DNA from: Chryseobacterium luquanense
GTDB taxonomy: Bacteria; Bacteroidota; Bacteroidia; Flavobacteriales; Weeksellaceae
NCBI RefSeq assembly: GCF_026460945.1
Contig: NZ_JAOVZV010000001.1
Location: 496,001 to 560,000, forward strand
Length of the DNA stretch: 64,000 nucleotides
Direction of reading: 5' to 3'
Each line of letters starts with the position of its first letter. The stretch's first letter is position 1. The notes under the pieces were generated by a model. That model had not been told where the DNA came from. It ran no database searches and saw only the letters and a program-made list of their open reading frames with translations. A program made the translations under genes and the position numbers. Of this stretch, positions 38,771 to 46,441 are shown piece by piece.

Positions 38771-39365
38771 TTAAAGACAGATTCTTCCATCACAGATTCT
38801 AACTAAATTTTCCTGCTCTAATTTTTTCACCGTTCTGATTACTGTTTCTACTCTCAATCCTGTAAGATTTGCAATCTGCTGTCTTGAAAAAGGCACAACA
38901 AATTTGAATGGTTCTGTAATTTTGTGATGAGTTTTCAGAAATTCAAGCACCTTATAAACTCGATGAGATGGAGCATTGATAGACATTGCAGTAAGCATTT
39001 TATGACGATAAAACATTCTTTCAGCATTATGATGAAGAAGATTTTGCATTAAATCTTTATTTTGATCAAGCATTGTCATAAAATCAGATTTTCCCTGCTT
39101 GATAATTAAAGAATCGTTCAGACATTCGGCATTGATACAATACGGAACTTCATGATGAAGAAATGTTTCTGAAAAACAATGTCCTGCAGAAGGTAAACTG
39201 TGAATAAATTCTGATCCATCGTCTCTGTATGTATTGAGCTTAACGAGTCCTGATCGAATTTGAAAATAATATTTTGGCATCGAGCCTTCATAAAAAATAA
39301 TTTCTCCCGCTTTGTTCGTTAATTTCCGCTCCATTTTTAAGAAGAATATCTTCGTCAATTACCAT
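38771..39365 (-). pseudogene. Crp/Fnr-family regulator, apparently frameshifted near its start
   Basis: The main frame (ATG 39334 to 38771, 187 residues) starts within the first beta strand (KAGEIIFYEGSMPKYYFQIR), runs through the cyclic-nucleotide fold and ends in a helix-turn-helix FSRQQIANLTGLRVETVIRT. The missing N-terminus is encoded in another frame: ATG 39365 gives MVIDEDILLKNGAEINEQ, the typical start of flavobacterial Crp proteins, before a one-base net shift near 39313. Either the gene is broken, the sequence has an error, or it uses the internal start. No Cys cluster for an iron-sulfur centre is seen. Confidence 0.65.
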
Positions 39366-39729
39366 AAAAATTTGAAATTGTAATAAGTTGATAAACTAAA
39401 TCTTATTAAAGTAAAACTACATTTCCACTATTGCGATTTGTTCAGCGTAAAAGTAGACTTATTCATTACAAAAGTTTATGATTAGTAACATAAACGTAAT
39501 ATTTAGTTTTAAAAAAATTAGGTAAGAAATTTATTTTCAACAATAGATACCACATCTTTTATGTGCGGCATAGTAATTGGATAAATTGTAAAACACCACT
39601 ACATATCACATATTATTATGATTTTAAATTGCCTGTTTTGCAGGCAATTTTTTTATTTAAAATCTATTCTACATACCACAATGTTTTATGAGGGCATATT
39701 TGTTGTTTAATCTTTACTAAAAAAGTATT
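39366..39729. other. Intergenic region with orphan terminator and a repeated promoter-like block
   Basis: TACCACA followed 12 bases later by GGCATA occurs at 39548 and again at 39674, the second 50 bp before the PA2169-family gene. Between them a terminator (39627-39655) ends nothing annotated, so a small RNA from about 39575 to 39655 is possible. The first 170 bp should hold the Crp/Fnr promoter. Confidence 0.45.
39627..39655 (+). terminator. Orphan intrinsic terminator
   Basis: AAATTGCCTG-TTTT-GCAGGCAATTT and a run of T's; no gene on the plus strand precedes it within 950 bp. Confidence 0.75.
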
Positions 39730-40194
39730 ATGGAAAATTCAAAAACAATATCGGTATTGAATGATTTATTACAGATTACCAATGACAGAATTCGAGGTTT
39801 CGAAAGTGTGGAAGGAAAAGTCTGGGAAAGTTATTCTGATTTAAAAGGAGAATATGACAAGATGATTTCACAGTCAAAAATTATGAAAAATGAAATCATC
39901 AATCTGATTACAGAACGAGGTGGAAATCCTTCAGACAGCGGTTCTGTTGCAGGAAGTCTCCACAGAGCTTGGATTGATATTAAAAATTCTCTCCCAGTGA
40001 CAAACAATGATCAGGAAACTTTACAAAATGTAGTTTTTGGAGAAAAACATGCCATTGATGCTTATGAAGAAGCTTTAAAAAGCGGAGATTTATGTTCTGA
40101 AAGCTCATCAGTAATCGCCGATCAGCTTCACAGCCTGAGAATTTCTTATCATCAGTTTAGTAATATTGAACATTACAAGAGCAAAGAAGATTAA
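39730..40194 (+). CDS. PA2169-family (DUF2383) four-helix bundle protein
   Basis: 154 residues, all helical: VLNDLLQITNDRIRGFESVEG, YDKMISQSKIMKNEIINLI, GGNPSDSGSVAGSLHRAWIDIK and FGEKHAIDAYEEALKSGD. These match the PA2169/DUF2383 ferritin-like family, found in general stress clusters beside catalases and YciF-type proteins. The metal-binding pattern is only partly visible (ExxH at EKHA). The small gene at 40218 follows after 23 bp. Confidence 0.82.
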   Translation: MENSKTISVLNDLLQITNDRIRGFESVEGKVWESYSDLKGEYDKMISQSKIMKNEIINLITERGGNPSDSGSVAGSLHRAWIDIKNSLPVTNNDQETLQNVVFGEKHAIDAYEEALKSGDLCSESSSVIADQLHSLRISYHQFSNIEHYKSKED

Positions 40195-40217
40195 CTATTT
40201 ACTTAAAACCAAATTGT

Positions 40218-40448
40218 ATGAACTACCAAGAAGCTGTACAGCATAAAAAAGAATCATTGAAAAATGCAGATGAGTCTGTTCTAAAAATGTTTCATCTCGT
40301 TATTGCTCCCGCCAATACTGATGAAAGTAAAAAATTCATCGATGATTTCCTTGAGAATCCCGAAAAATTTGATGATGAAAGCTGTAAAAAGTATTCATCT
40401 GACGGACTTTTTGAAGTGGTGAGTTTTAATAAGGAAGAAGAAAATTAG
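40218..40448 (+). CDS. Small acidic protein of unknown function
   Basis: 76 residues, not recognised. Charged and acidic (ends SFNKEEEN), one cysteine, no signal peptide: NYQEAVQHKKESLKNADESV, then FHLVIAPANTDESKKFIDDF. It is probably cotranscribed with the PA2169-family gene and is followed by a terminator. Real coding is supported by the spacing and amino-acid composition. Confidence 0.65.
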   Translation: MNYQEAVQHKKESLKNADESVLKMFHLVIAPANTDESKKFIDDFLENPEKFDDESCKKYSSDGLFEVVSFNKEEEN

Positions 40449-40462
40449 AAACTTAATTATAA

Positions 40463-40496
40463 GAAAAACGGTAAGAATCAACTTACCGTTTTTTTA
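40463..40496. terminator. Intrinsic terminator between convergent genes
   Basis: AAAAACGGTAAG and CTTACCGTTTTT around a 6-base loop; serves the small acidic gene and possibly the SDR gene. Confidence 0.85.
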
Positions 40497-40524
40497 TGTA
40501 GGAATTATAAATTAAATTTTGATT

Positions 40525-41277
40525 TTAACCGTTGACAATAATTCCGCCATTTGGATGTAAAACCTGTCCCGTAATTTGTGCAGAAGCTTCTGTTGCAAGA
40601 AATAGATAGCTCGGTGCAATTTCTTCAGTAGAAGCATTTCTCTGTAAAGGTGGTTTGTTTTCATTTTCCTCTTCTTCATCGAAAGTTTCTTTCGTTAACG
40701 GTGTTGCAACAGGACCTGGTGCGACTGCATTTACCCGGATTCCTTTTGATTTTGACTGCAATGCCAATGATCTTGTGAAAGAAACAATTGCCCCTTTTGT
40801 AGCAGAATAATCCAAAAGTTCTTCGTGACCTTGATAAGCAACCGCAGAAGTTGTATTTATAATACTGCTTCCTTCTTTTAAATGGGGAAAAACAGCTTTA
40901 GTAATCAAAATCATTCCGATAATATTCGAGTTGAAGGTGTTACGAATATCTTCTTCTTTTAAATTTAAAATATCATCTTGTGGAGTTTGCGTTCCTGCAT
41001 TATTAACTAAAATATCAATTGCTCCGAATTTTTCAACAACCTTTTTTGTGGATTTTTCGCAAAAATCATTATCGTTGATATCACCTTTCATAATAATACA
41101 TTCGCTTCCAAACGTAAGAATTTCTTTTTTAGTTTTCTCAGCTTCCTCATCGTCACTGTGGTAAATAATGGCAATATTTGCCCCTTCTTCGGCAAAAAGC
41201 AGAGCTACAGCTTTACCAATTCCACTACCTGCTCCTGTAATGAGGGCTGTTTTGCCTCCAAGTTTCAATTTATTCAT
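40525..41277 (-). CDS. Short-chain dehydrogenase (YdaD/glucose-dehydrogenase-like)
   Basis: 250 residues from ATG 41277 (MNKLKLGGKTALITG), which places the fold correctly; an upstream ATG at 41349 would add 24 unconserved residues. Classical SDR: GAGSGIGKAV cofactor loop, NNAGTQ, catalytic Ser in INTTSAV, YSATK (Tyr-Lys), and VAPGPVATPL. Relatives such as YdaD/YghA are general stress proteins of Bacillus and enterobacteria. NAD(P)-dependent oxidation of an alcohol or sugar is expected; substrate unknown. Confidence 0.87.
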   Translation of the reverse strand: MNKLKLGGKTALITGAGSGIGKAVALLFAEEGANIAIIYHSDDEEAEKTKKEILTFGSECIIMKGDINDNDFCEKSTKKVVEKFGAIDILVNNAGTQTPQDDILNLKEEDIRNTFNSNIIGMILITKAVFPHLKEGSSIINTTSAVAYQGHEELLDYSATKGAIVSFTRSLALQSKSKGIRVNAVAPGPVATPLTKETFDEEEENENKPPLQRNASTEEIAPSYLFLATEASAQITGQVLHPNGGIIVNG

Positions 41278-41620
41278 AGTTCTATTTGTATGGTTTGATA
41301 TAAATTTCTTAATAATTATTGACTTTTCTCCAAATGAGTTTTGAAACATTGCAAAATAAATTCAGAATGTAAATCTGAGTATTTTGAAGTTCTGTACGAG
41401 AATGTAAATCGCGTTCCATAAATTATATTTAGTAAATAAACGAGGAAGTATTTCCCTTGTTTTAAATGTTATCCAATTTAGAAATTTATAATTTTTTGTA
41501 TTATGCTTGTAATCATTTTAAACATTAAAAAAAAGATTAAATACCACATCTTGATAGTTTTATCGTTGATGGTCTGAAAATTGTAATTTTTATAGTTATA
41601 AACCAATTAAACAAAATATA

Positions 41621-42196
41621 ATGGCTACAAAAAATGCACCCGTTAAAAAAAGTACAACTGCAAAAGCACCAAAAACAACTTCTAAAACTCCTGCCAAAAA
41701 AGATGCCGCAAAAAATCTGAGCGATTTATTTGAAGACGGATTAAAAGATATTTATTGGGCAGAAAAGGCACTTGCAAAAGCATTACCCAAAATGCATAAA
41801 AATGCAACAGAACCCAAATTGAAAACTGCAATAGCAGATCATTTGGAAGAAACTAAGGAACATGTAAGAAGATTAGAAGGATGTTTTAAAGCTTTAAAAA
41901 AGCGGGCACAGGCGAAAAAATGTGATGCAATGGAAGGACTTTTAGAAGAAGGCAAAAGCATTATAGAAGAAACAAAGCCAGGTGCAGTACGTGATGCAGG
42001 AATTATTGCAGCAGCACAGAAGGTTGAGCATTATGAAATTGCGACTTATGGTACTTTAGCGGCTTATGCAAAAGTTTTAAAAGAAAAAGATTGTCTGAAA
42101 TATCTACTTTCTACTTTAGATGAAGAAAAAAACTGTAATAATCTGCTCACGAAAATTGCAGATACTAATCTCAATTCAAAAGCTATTAATGATTAA
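41621..42196 (+). CDS. YciF-like (DUF892) ferritin-fold stress protein with basic tail
   Basis: 191 residues. The first 30 are a Lys/Ala/Thr-rich tail (KKSTTAKAPKTTSKTPAKKD), as in histone-like tails, and the rest is DUF892: LSDLFEDGLKDIYWAEKALA, HLEETKEHVRRLE and KVEHYEIATYGTLAAYAKVL with ferritin-like ExxH metal ligands. The basic tail suggests DNA or polyanion binding, a feature not general in YciF. It forms its own transcription unit with a terminator. Confidence 0.87.
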   Translation: MATKNAPVKKSTTAKAPKTTSKTPAKKDAAKNLSDLFEDGLKDIYWAEKALAKALPKMHKNATEPKLKTAIADHLEETKEHVRRLEGCFKALKKRAQAKKCDAMEGLLEEGKSIIEETKPGAVRDAGIIAAAQKVEHYEIATYGTLAAYAKVLKEKDCLKYLLSTLDEEKNCNNLLTKIADTNLNSKAIND

Positions 42197-42210
42197 TCAT
42201 TAAGTTAGTT

Positions 42211-42240
42211 AGAAAGATCCGATAGCGGGTCTTTTTTTTT
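42211..42240 (+). terminator. Intrinsic terminator of the YciF-like gene
   Basis: AGATCCG-ATAG-CGGGTCT (one G-T pair) followed by nine T's. Confidence 0.75.
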
Positions 42241-42348
42241 GCTCTACTTATGCTTAAAAATTATAATACTTATTTTAAAAGCCTTTGTAAACTATAGTTT
42301 TAATTTACACTAAAATATTGGTTTATTCTTATGTAAACAAGGATAAAT

Positions 42349-42951
42349 TTATTTAAAATCTACGAGTCCTTTAGCAAGACATTTCCATTGTATTTTTGAG
42401 AAACCGAGCATTCCTCCAACCGCAATCGTTATATTTCTGATTGAATTAAAAAATCCCGCTTTTAAATTGGGATATTCATTTCTTCCATAGATTCCGGCTT
42501 TTATACCATCTTTTACTTTTGAAATAATAAACGTTGAGGTTGCATTATTAGAATAAAAATGAGCAATTTTTCTTGTGTTTCCTTTTATAGGATTTTTTGA
42601 AGGTCTACATTGAATGATAACCATATCAGGATTTGCAAGATCAATCGATATAATCTGAACCCAATCAAACGATCTTCCTTCACTTCCGCCCGGTCCGGGA
42701 ATATCTATTCTGATGTAATCTCCAATTTGAGGTAAACGTTCTACATTTTTTCCTGTAGAATCGCAAAGCCGGAAATCAGTCGTACTTTCCTTACAGTAAT
42801 CCCGCCATTGGTTAATTGATAAAAAGCGTTTTTTCAGAGTAGTAAATTTCAAATCAAGATCACTGGAATTTTCGATCTCTTTTTTGCTTTCGGTATCATG
42901 AAAGCTTCCTTTTATATGTTTAGGAACTCCTATTATGTTTTTTGGCTTCAT
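42349..42951 (-). CDS. Conserved-type protein of unknown function
   Basis: 200 residues, not recognised. It begins MKPKNIIGVPKHIKGSFHDT, has a middle with IGDYIRIDIPGPGGSEGRSFDW and IQCRPSKNP, and ends in a positively charged region WKCLAKGLVDFK. No signal peptide; a weak hydrophobic stretch ITIAVGGMLGF is near the C-terminus. The central block looks like a small beta barrel of a binding domain. Its position among stress genes is the only functional hint. Confidence 0.65.
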   Translation of the reverse strand: MKPKNIIGVPKHIKGSFHDTESKKEIENSSDLDLKFTTLKKRFLSINQWRDYCKESTTDFRLCDSTGKNVERLPQIGDYIRIDIPGPGGSEGRSFDWVQIISIDLANPDMVIIQCRPSKNPIKGNTRKIAHFYSNNATSTFIISKVKDGIKAGIYGRNEYPNLKAGFFNSIRNITIAVGGMLGFSKIQWKCLAKGLVDFK

Positions 42952-43051
42952 AATAATTTATTTAAGTGATTTGTTGGTTTTTCTGATTTACCTTGATAAA
43001 ACACTGTAATTTAAGCAAATTTTCATCTTTAAATTACTAAATACATAAAAG

Positions 43052-43084
43052 AAAGACATCATTCTACTACAATGATGTCTTTTA
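43052..43084. terminator. Hairpin downstream of a decayed gene
   Basis: AAAGACATCATT and AATGATGTCTTT around 7 bases. It lies 62 bp beyond the stop of the pseudogene at 43146-43519 and before the promoter of the leftward gene at 42951. Confidence 0.6.
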
Positions 43085-43145
43085 ATATTTTATTAAAAAG
43101 ATGTATACAGCACAGCTTTTCCACCCAACATCACTCTATCATTAA

Positions 43146-43519
43146 TTAATCGACAAAAAATTTCGCTTGTTCTTTGAGAATATTGAAATGCTTTGAACTA
43201 ACTTTTTGCAAATTGTTTTGCCCAATAAGAAACCAAAGTTGTGTGCACAGAAGCACAGACATGGTCTTCATTCATACCAGAAACTGCAGCTAAAACCTGG
43301 ATGCAAAACCATAATCTTTCCTTTTGAAGTCGTGATAACACCGCCTGTTTCCAATTTTGAAATCAATTCCAAATTAGGAACAGTTTCCTAATGTCTTTGA
43401 TGATATTCGCAATCTTTAGATATGGAAACAGATTCTTCATAATGGGAATCAGTTTCTGTAAAATTATGGAAATTAAATCTGTAGCTTAAAATTTTATTAT
43501 TGCTAAATGTATGTGTCAT
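43146..43519 (-). pseudogene. Decayed gene of unrecognised family
   Basis: Starting at ATG 43519 the minus strand reads MTHTFSNNKILSYRFNFHNF ... EYHQRH and a stop, continues in the same frame as ETVPNLELISKLETGGVITT ... GKIMVLHPGF, then shifts frame to VLAAVSGMNEDHVCASVHTT ... SYWAKQFA, and shifts again to KVSSKHFNILKEQAKFFVD with a proper stop at 43146. So about 120 codons are preserved with one stop and two frameshifts. Coding-like composition and a downstream hairpin support a former gene. Family not recognised. Confidence 0.6.
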
Positions 43520-43961
43520 TTTAGCATCTTAAAATTATTTAATATTAAATAATTATTAAAATTCAAACATTCCAAACAACACAAGATCTCACTACTCATC
43601 AAGCAGTTATGTTTGAAAAAACAAAACAACTCTAATCTTAACAACACGAGCAAATTTTAGAAAAGATAATATAATGATAAAGTTTAAGCAGAAAAAACAG
43701 AATAATTAATTATTTTAACTCATTGAAAATCTTCCTTATAACTTAATGCAATTTATAATTCATATAAAGAAAACGTACTTAAGTTGATAAAATAAAACCA
43801 TTTATGAAACAACTTTTATAATCATAGATATTAAGAATTGCATAATAATCAAAAATTTAAATTAAAAAAAAATATTATTTTTGCCAAAAGAAAAGGGAAT
43901 AGTGTTTGTTATTTTTCTGTAAATTAGCAATACCAACCAAAATATTAAATTTAAAAGTCAC
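43520..43961. other. A/T-rich intergenic region
   Basis: About 440 bp, very A/T-rich, with no reading frame worth listing. It should hold the promoter of the relic gene and that of the next rightward gene: TATTTTTG at 43876-43883 fits the -7 box, 79 bp before ATG 43962. Confidence 0.5.
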
Positions 43962-44555
43962 ATGAGAAAGATAATTTTACTCCTTACCTGCTTTTTGGGA
44001 ATCACTGCATTTTCACAGATTAAGGTTCTAAAAAACGAAACATTAATAGAAATCGGAAAAGATAATTCTGTGGGCTTATACAAGAAAGAAAATAAGTTTA
44101 CTTTTAATTATCAGGACATTAATACAAGTAATCTTAATACATTCAGATCATTTTCATTTAATGATATAAACGGGGATGTACACGAACTTTATAAGATGAT
44201 TACAGATGGTTTTATTGATGCTCCGAGCGGAAATATTTCTTTAGAACTTCCAAACGATATTATTGAGCTTCAATACGAGAAAAACTACGGACAACCGACT
44301 GTTCAGATTATTCAGTACATCAACAAAAATAAAAAATACGTTGGGAAATCTCAGTTTTTAAACAAAAAACAAATTGATAAAATTTTCGGAATCGGAACTC
44401 CAAAAGCAGGACTTTATAAAGTAGCTGCAAAACAGACTTCGGCAAATCCTATAAGTAATAATAATACAGTACAGACTCAAGCGAATACTGTTCAACAAAA
44501 CAATGCCGTACCAACAACAAAAACTCCTGTAAAACCAACGAAAAAAAGAAAATAA
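43962..44555 (+). CDS. Exported protein of unknown function with polar tail
   Basis: 197 residues. Signal peptide RKIILLLTCFLGITAFSQ, then about 130 residues of mixed alpha/beta (KKENKFTFNYQDINTSNLN, ELYKMITDGFIDAP) and a C-terminal 45-residue Asn/Gln/Thr/Pro/Lys tail ending KPTKKRK. The family was not recognised. A terminator overlaps the region just after the gene, so it is a separate unit from gldA. Confidence 0.7.
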   Translation: MRKIILLLTCFLGITAFSQIKVLKNETLIEIGKDNSVGLYKKENKFTFNYQDINTSNLNTFRSFSFNDINGDVHELYKMITDGFIDAPSGNISLELPNDIIELQYEKNYGQPTVQIIQYINKNKKYVGKSQFLNKKQIDKIFGIGTPKAGLYKVAAKQTSANPISNNNTVQTQANTVQQNNAVPTTKTPVKPTKKRK

Positions 44556-44578
44556 ATTTCCATTTTTAAAGATATATC

Positions 44579-44605
44579 AACTCATTTTACCGAATGAGTT
44601 TTTTT
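44579..44605 (+). terminator. Intrinsic terminator of the 43962 gene
   Basis: AACTCATT-TTACCG-AATGAGTT and a T run. It overlaps the upstream extension of the gldA frame and so supports ATG 44639 as the gldA start. Confidence 0.75.
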
Positions 44606-44610
44606 ATTTC

Positions 44611-44618
44611 TATTTTTG
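44611..44618 (+). promoter_or_regulatory. -7 box of gldA
   Basis: TATTTTTG (TAnnTTTG), 20 bp before the ATG at 44639, directly after the upstream terminator. Confidence 0.5.
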
Positions 44619-44638
44619 TCAAAATATTTCATTGTACT

Positions 44639-45358
44639 ATGTCTCTTCAGGTAATTAATTTAACAAAGAAATTTGGTGAGCAGACTGCTCTTAACGACAT
44701 CAATATCACAATCGACAAAAACGAAATCATTGGTCTTTTGGGTCCGAACGGAGCCGGAAAATCTACTTTAATGAAATCTATTGTCGGTGCCTTGAAAATT
44801 GATGAAGGCAAGATTATTTTCAACGGAAAAAGCATTACCGAAAACGAAATTGAGAGCAAAAAGAAAATAGGTTTTCTTCCTGAAAACAATCCTTTGTATC
44901 TTGAAATGTATGTGAAAGAATATCTTCAATTCGTTGCTAATATTCATAAAATTTCTGAATCAAGAGTCGATGAAGTAATTGAATTAGTAGGAATTACTCC
45001 TGAAAAATCAAAGAAAATAGGACAACTGTCTAAAGGTTACAAGCAAAGAGTTGGTTTAGCTCAAGCGATTATTCATCAACCGGATTTGTTGATTTTGGAT
45101 GAACCAACAAACGGATTAGATCCGAATCAGATTCTGGAAATCAGAAATGTGGTGAAAGAAATTGGCAAAGCTAAAACGGTATTGCTTTCTACGCACATTA
45201 TGCAGGAAGTTGAAGCATTGTGCTCGAGAGTAATTCTGATTCATAAAGGAAATATTTTACAAGATTGCGCAATTGAAGAATTTAAAGGTAAATTTAATAG
45301 TTTGGAAGAAGCTTTTGCACATTATACACAGGATTTTGAAGTTCAGATTCTTGATTAA
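44639..45358 (+). CDS. gldA: ABC transporter ATPase, GldA type
   Basis: 239 residues from ATG 44639. Walker A GPNGAGKST, Q-loop region IGFLPENNPLY, signature LSKGYKQR, Walker B LLILDEPTNGLD and the H-switch LSTHIMQEV. Sequence and length match GldA, the ATPase of the GldAFG transporter required for gliding in Flavobacterium johnsoniae, though gldF and gldG are not adjacent here. In non-gliding relatives the gene persists with unclear role. The more general ABC-2 ATPase label is the safe alternative. Confidence 0.82.
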   Translation: MSLQVINLTKKFGEQTALNDINITIDKNEIIGLLGPNGAGKSTLMKSIVGALKIDEGKIIFNGKSITENEIESKKKIGFLPENNPLYLEMYVKEYLQFVANIHKISESRVDEVIELVGITPEKSKKIGQLSKGYKQRVGLAQAIIHQPDLLILDEPTNGLDPNQILEIRNVVKEIGKAKTVLLSTHIMQEVEALCSRVILIHKGNILQDCAIEEFKGKFNSLEEAFAHYTQDFEVQILD

Positions 45359-45381
45359 ATAAAGAGTATTGTTTTGTAAAC

Positions 45382-45870
45382 ATGAAAACAAAATTTACTT
45401 TTAAAGCTTTTCTATTACCTATAGTATTAATAGCAATTTTATGTGCAATTATTTTTATTCTTCCTGATTTCTTTATTTCTCCACATTACAATGATAAAAT
45501 CTTTGTGAAAATTTTTGTTCCTACAATAATGATATCTTCATTTTTATTACTACTTTTTCTGGAGTTCAGGACAAAATGTACAATTGTAATATTTAAAAAT
45601 AAAGAAATTACCGTTAAGCAATTCTTTGGGCTTATAACTAAAAAATATGTTCATTCAGAAATTGAGGGTTGGAAATATAGTCATCAAAGTGATAATGGCG
45701 GGACTTACGAATTTATTTTTTTATATAGCAAAGAAAACAAAGTAATTAATGTATCTCAATCATATCATCGAAATTATTTGAAAATAAAAGACTATATTCA
45801 AAATAATTTCAACCATTTAGGTTACGAAAAATTTTCTTACATCAATGAGTTCAAAGAAATATTTAAATAA
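45382..45870 (+). CDS. Membrane protein of unknown function with PH-like domain
   Basis: 162 residues. Two membrane helices (about 10-30 and 44-62) precede a beta-rich region (FKNKEITVKQFFGLITKKYV, EIEGWKYSHQSDNGGTYEF) that resembles bacterial PH-like/DUF304 domains attached to membrane proteins. No partner or enzymatic motif is visible. It starts 23 bp after gldA and might share its transcript. Confidence 0.65.
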   Translation: MKTKFTFKAFLLPIVLIAILCAIIFILPDFFISPHYNDKIFVKIFVPTIMISSFLLLLFLEFRTKCTIVIFKNKEITVKQFFGLITKKYVHSEIEGWKYSHQSDNGGTYEFIFLYSKENKVINVSQSYHRNYLKIKDYIQNNFNHLGYEKFSYINEFKEIFK

Positions 45871-45936
45871 AAAAATTGAGATCGTTTATTGGCTTTAAAT
45901 TTGATTCCCATTTTATAATTTTAAAAACAAATCAAA

Positions 45937-46371
45937 ATGATTAAGAAATTATTATTAGGAACTTTATGTATTGCTCAGTTTTCATTGATTTCAGCAAACG
46001 ATTTAAAACCAAATCCTAAAAACGATAACGGAACCGGATATTTTCAAAATGTTCCAAAAACTGTTATCATCAAAACTAAAAAATTCAAAGTAAGAATCGA
46101 TAAACAACCAAACGGAAATTATCTGTATCAATCTTGGGGAGCTAACACAAAAATTACCTCAAAACCAAGCATGATTATCAGTGACGGAGAATTAATTCCT
46201 GACGGATCTGGAGGTAATTACTATTTTGAATTCAACAATAATGGTACATTATATCAGGTTTGGAGAAATTATCTGACTGCTTCCGCCAAAAAAGCACCTT
46301 ATACTTTAGTCGTAATTGATGGAAATGGTGAAACATTGGTAAGCCAAGACGCACAGGTCGTTAAAAATTAA
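45937..46371 (+). CDS. Exported protein of unknown function
   Basis: 144 residues with a signal peptide (IKKLLLGTLCIAQFSLISAN). The mature part is beta-rich: VIIKTKKFKVRIDKQPNGNY, YQSWGANTKITSKPSMIISDGE and YYFEFNNNGTLYQVWRNYL. It looks like a small periplasmic or surface beta-sandwich; family not recognised. A terminator follows. Confidence 0.68.
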   Translation: MIKKLLLGTLCIAQFSLISANDLKPNPKNDNGTGYFQNVPKTVIIKTKKFKVRIDKQPNGNYLYQSWGANTKITSKPSMIISDGELIPDGSGGNYYFEFNNNGTLYQVWRNYLTASAKKAPYTLVVIDGNGETLVSQDAQVVKN

Positions 46372-46394
46372 TTTAAAACAAAAAATTAAATAAT

Positions 46395-46425
46395 AATTCC
46401 TAATTTCACGATTAGGAATTTTTTA
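46395..46425 (+). terminator. Intrinsic terminator
   Basis: AATTCCTAAT and ATTAGGAATT around 6 bases, then T's; separates the exported-protein gene from ade. Confidence 0.8.
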
Positions 46426-46441
46426 TTTATCATAAAACATC

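Noticed and set aside
43206..43391. 61-codon rightward frame
   Set aside because: Antisense to the gene relic at 43146-43519, which reads better on the minus strand.
46372..46441. Purine riboswitch before adenine deaminase
   Set aside because: The 70 bp between the genes hold only a terminator and cannot hold an aptamer.
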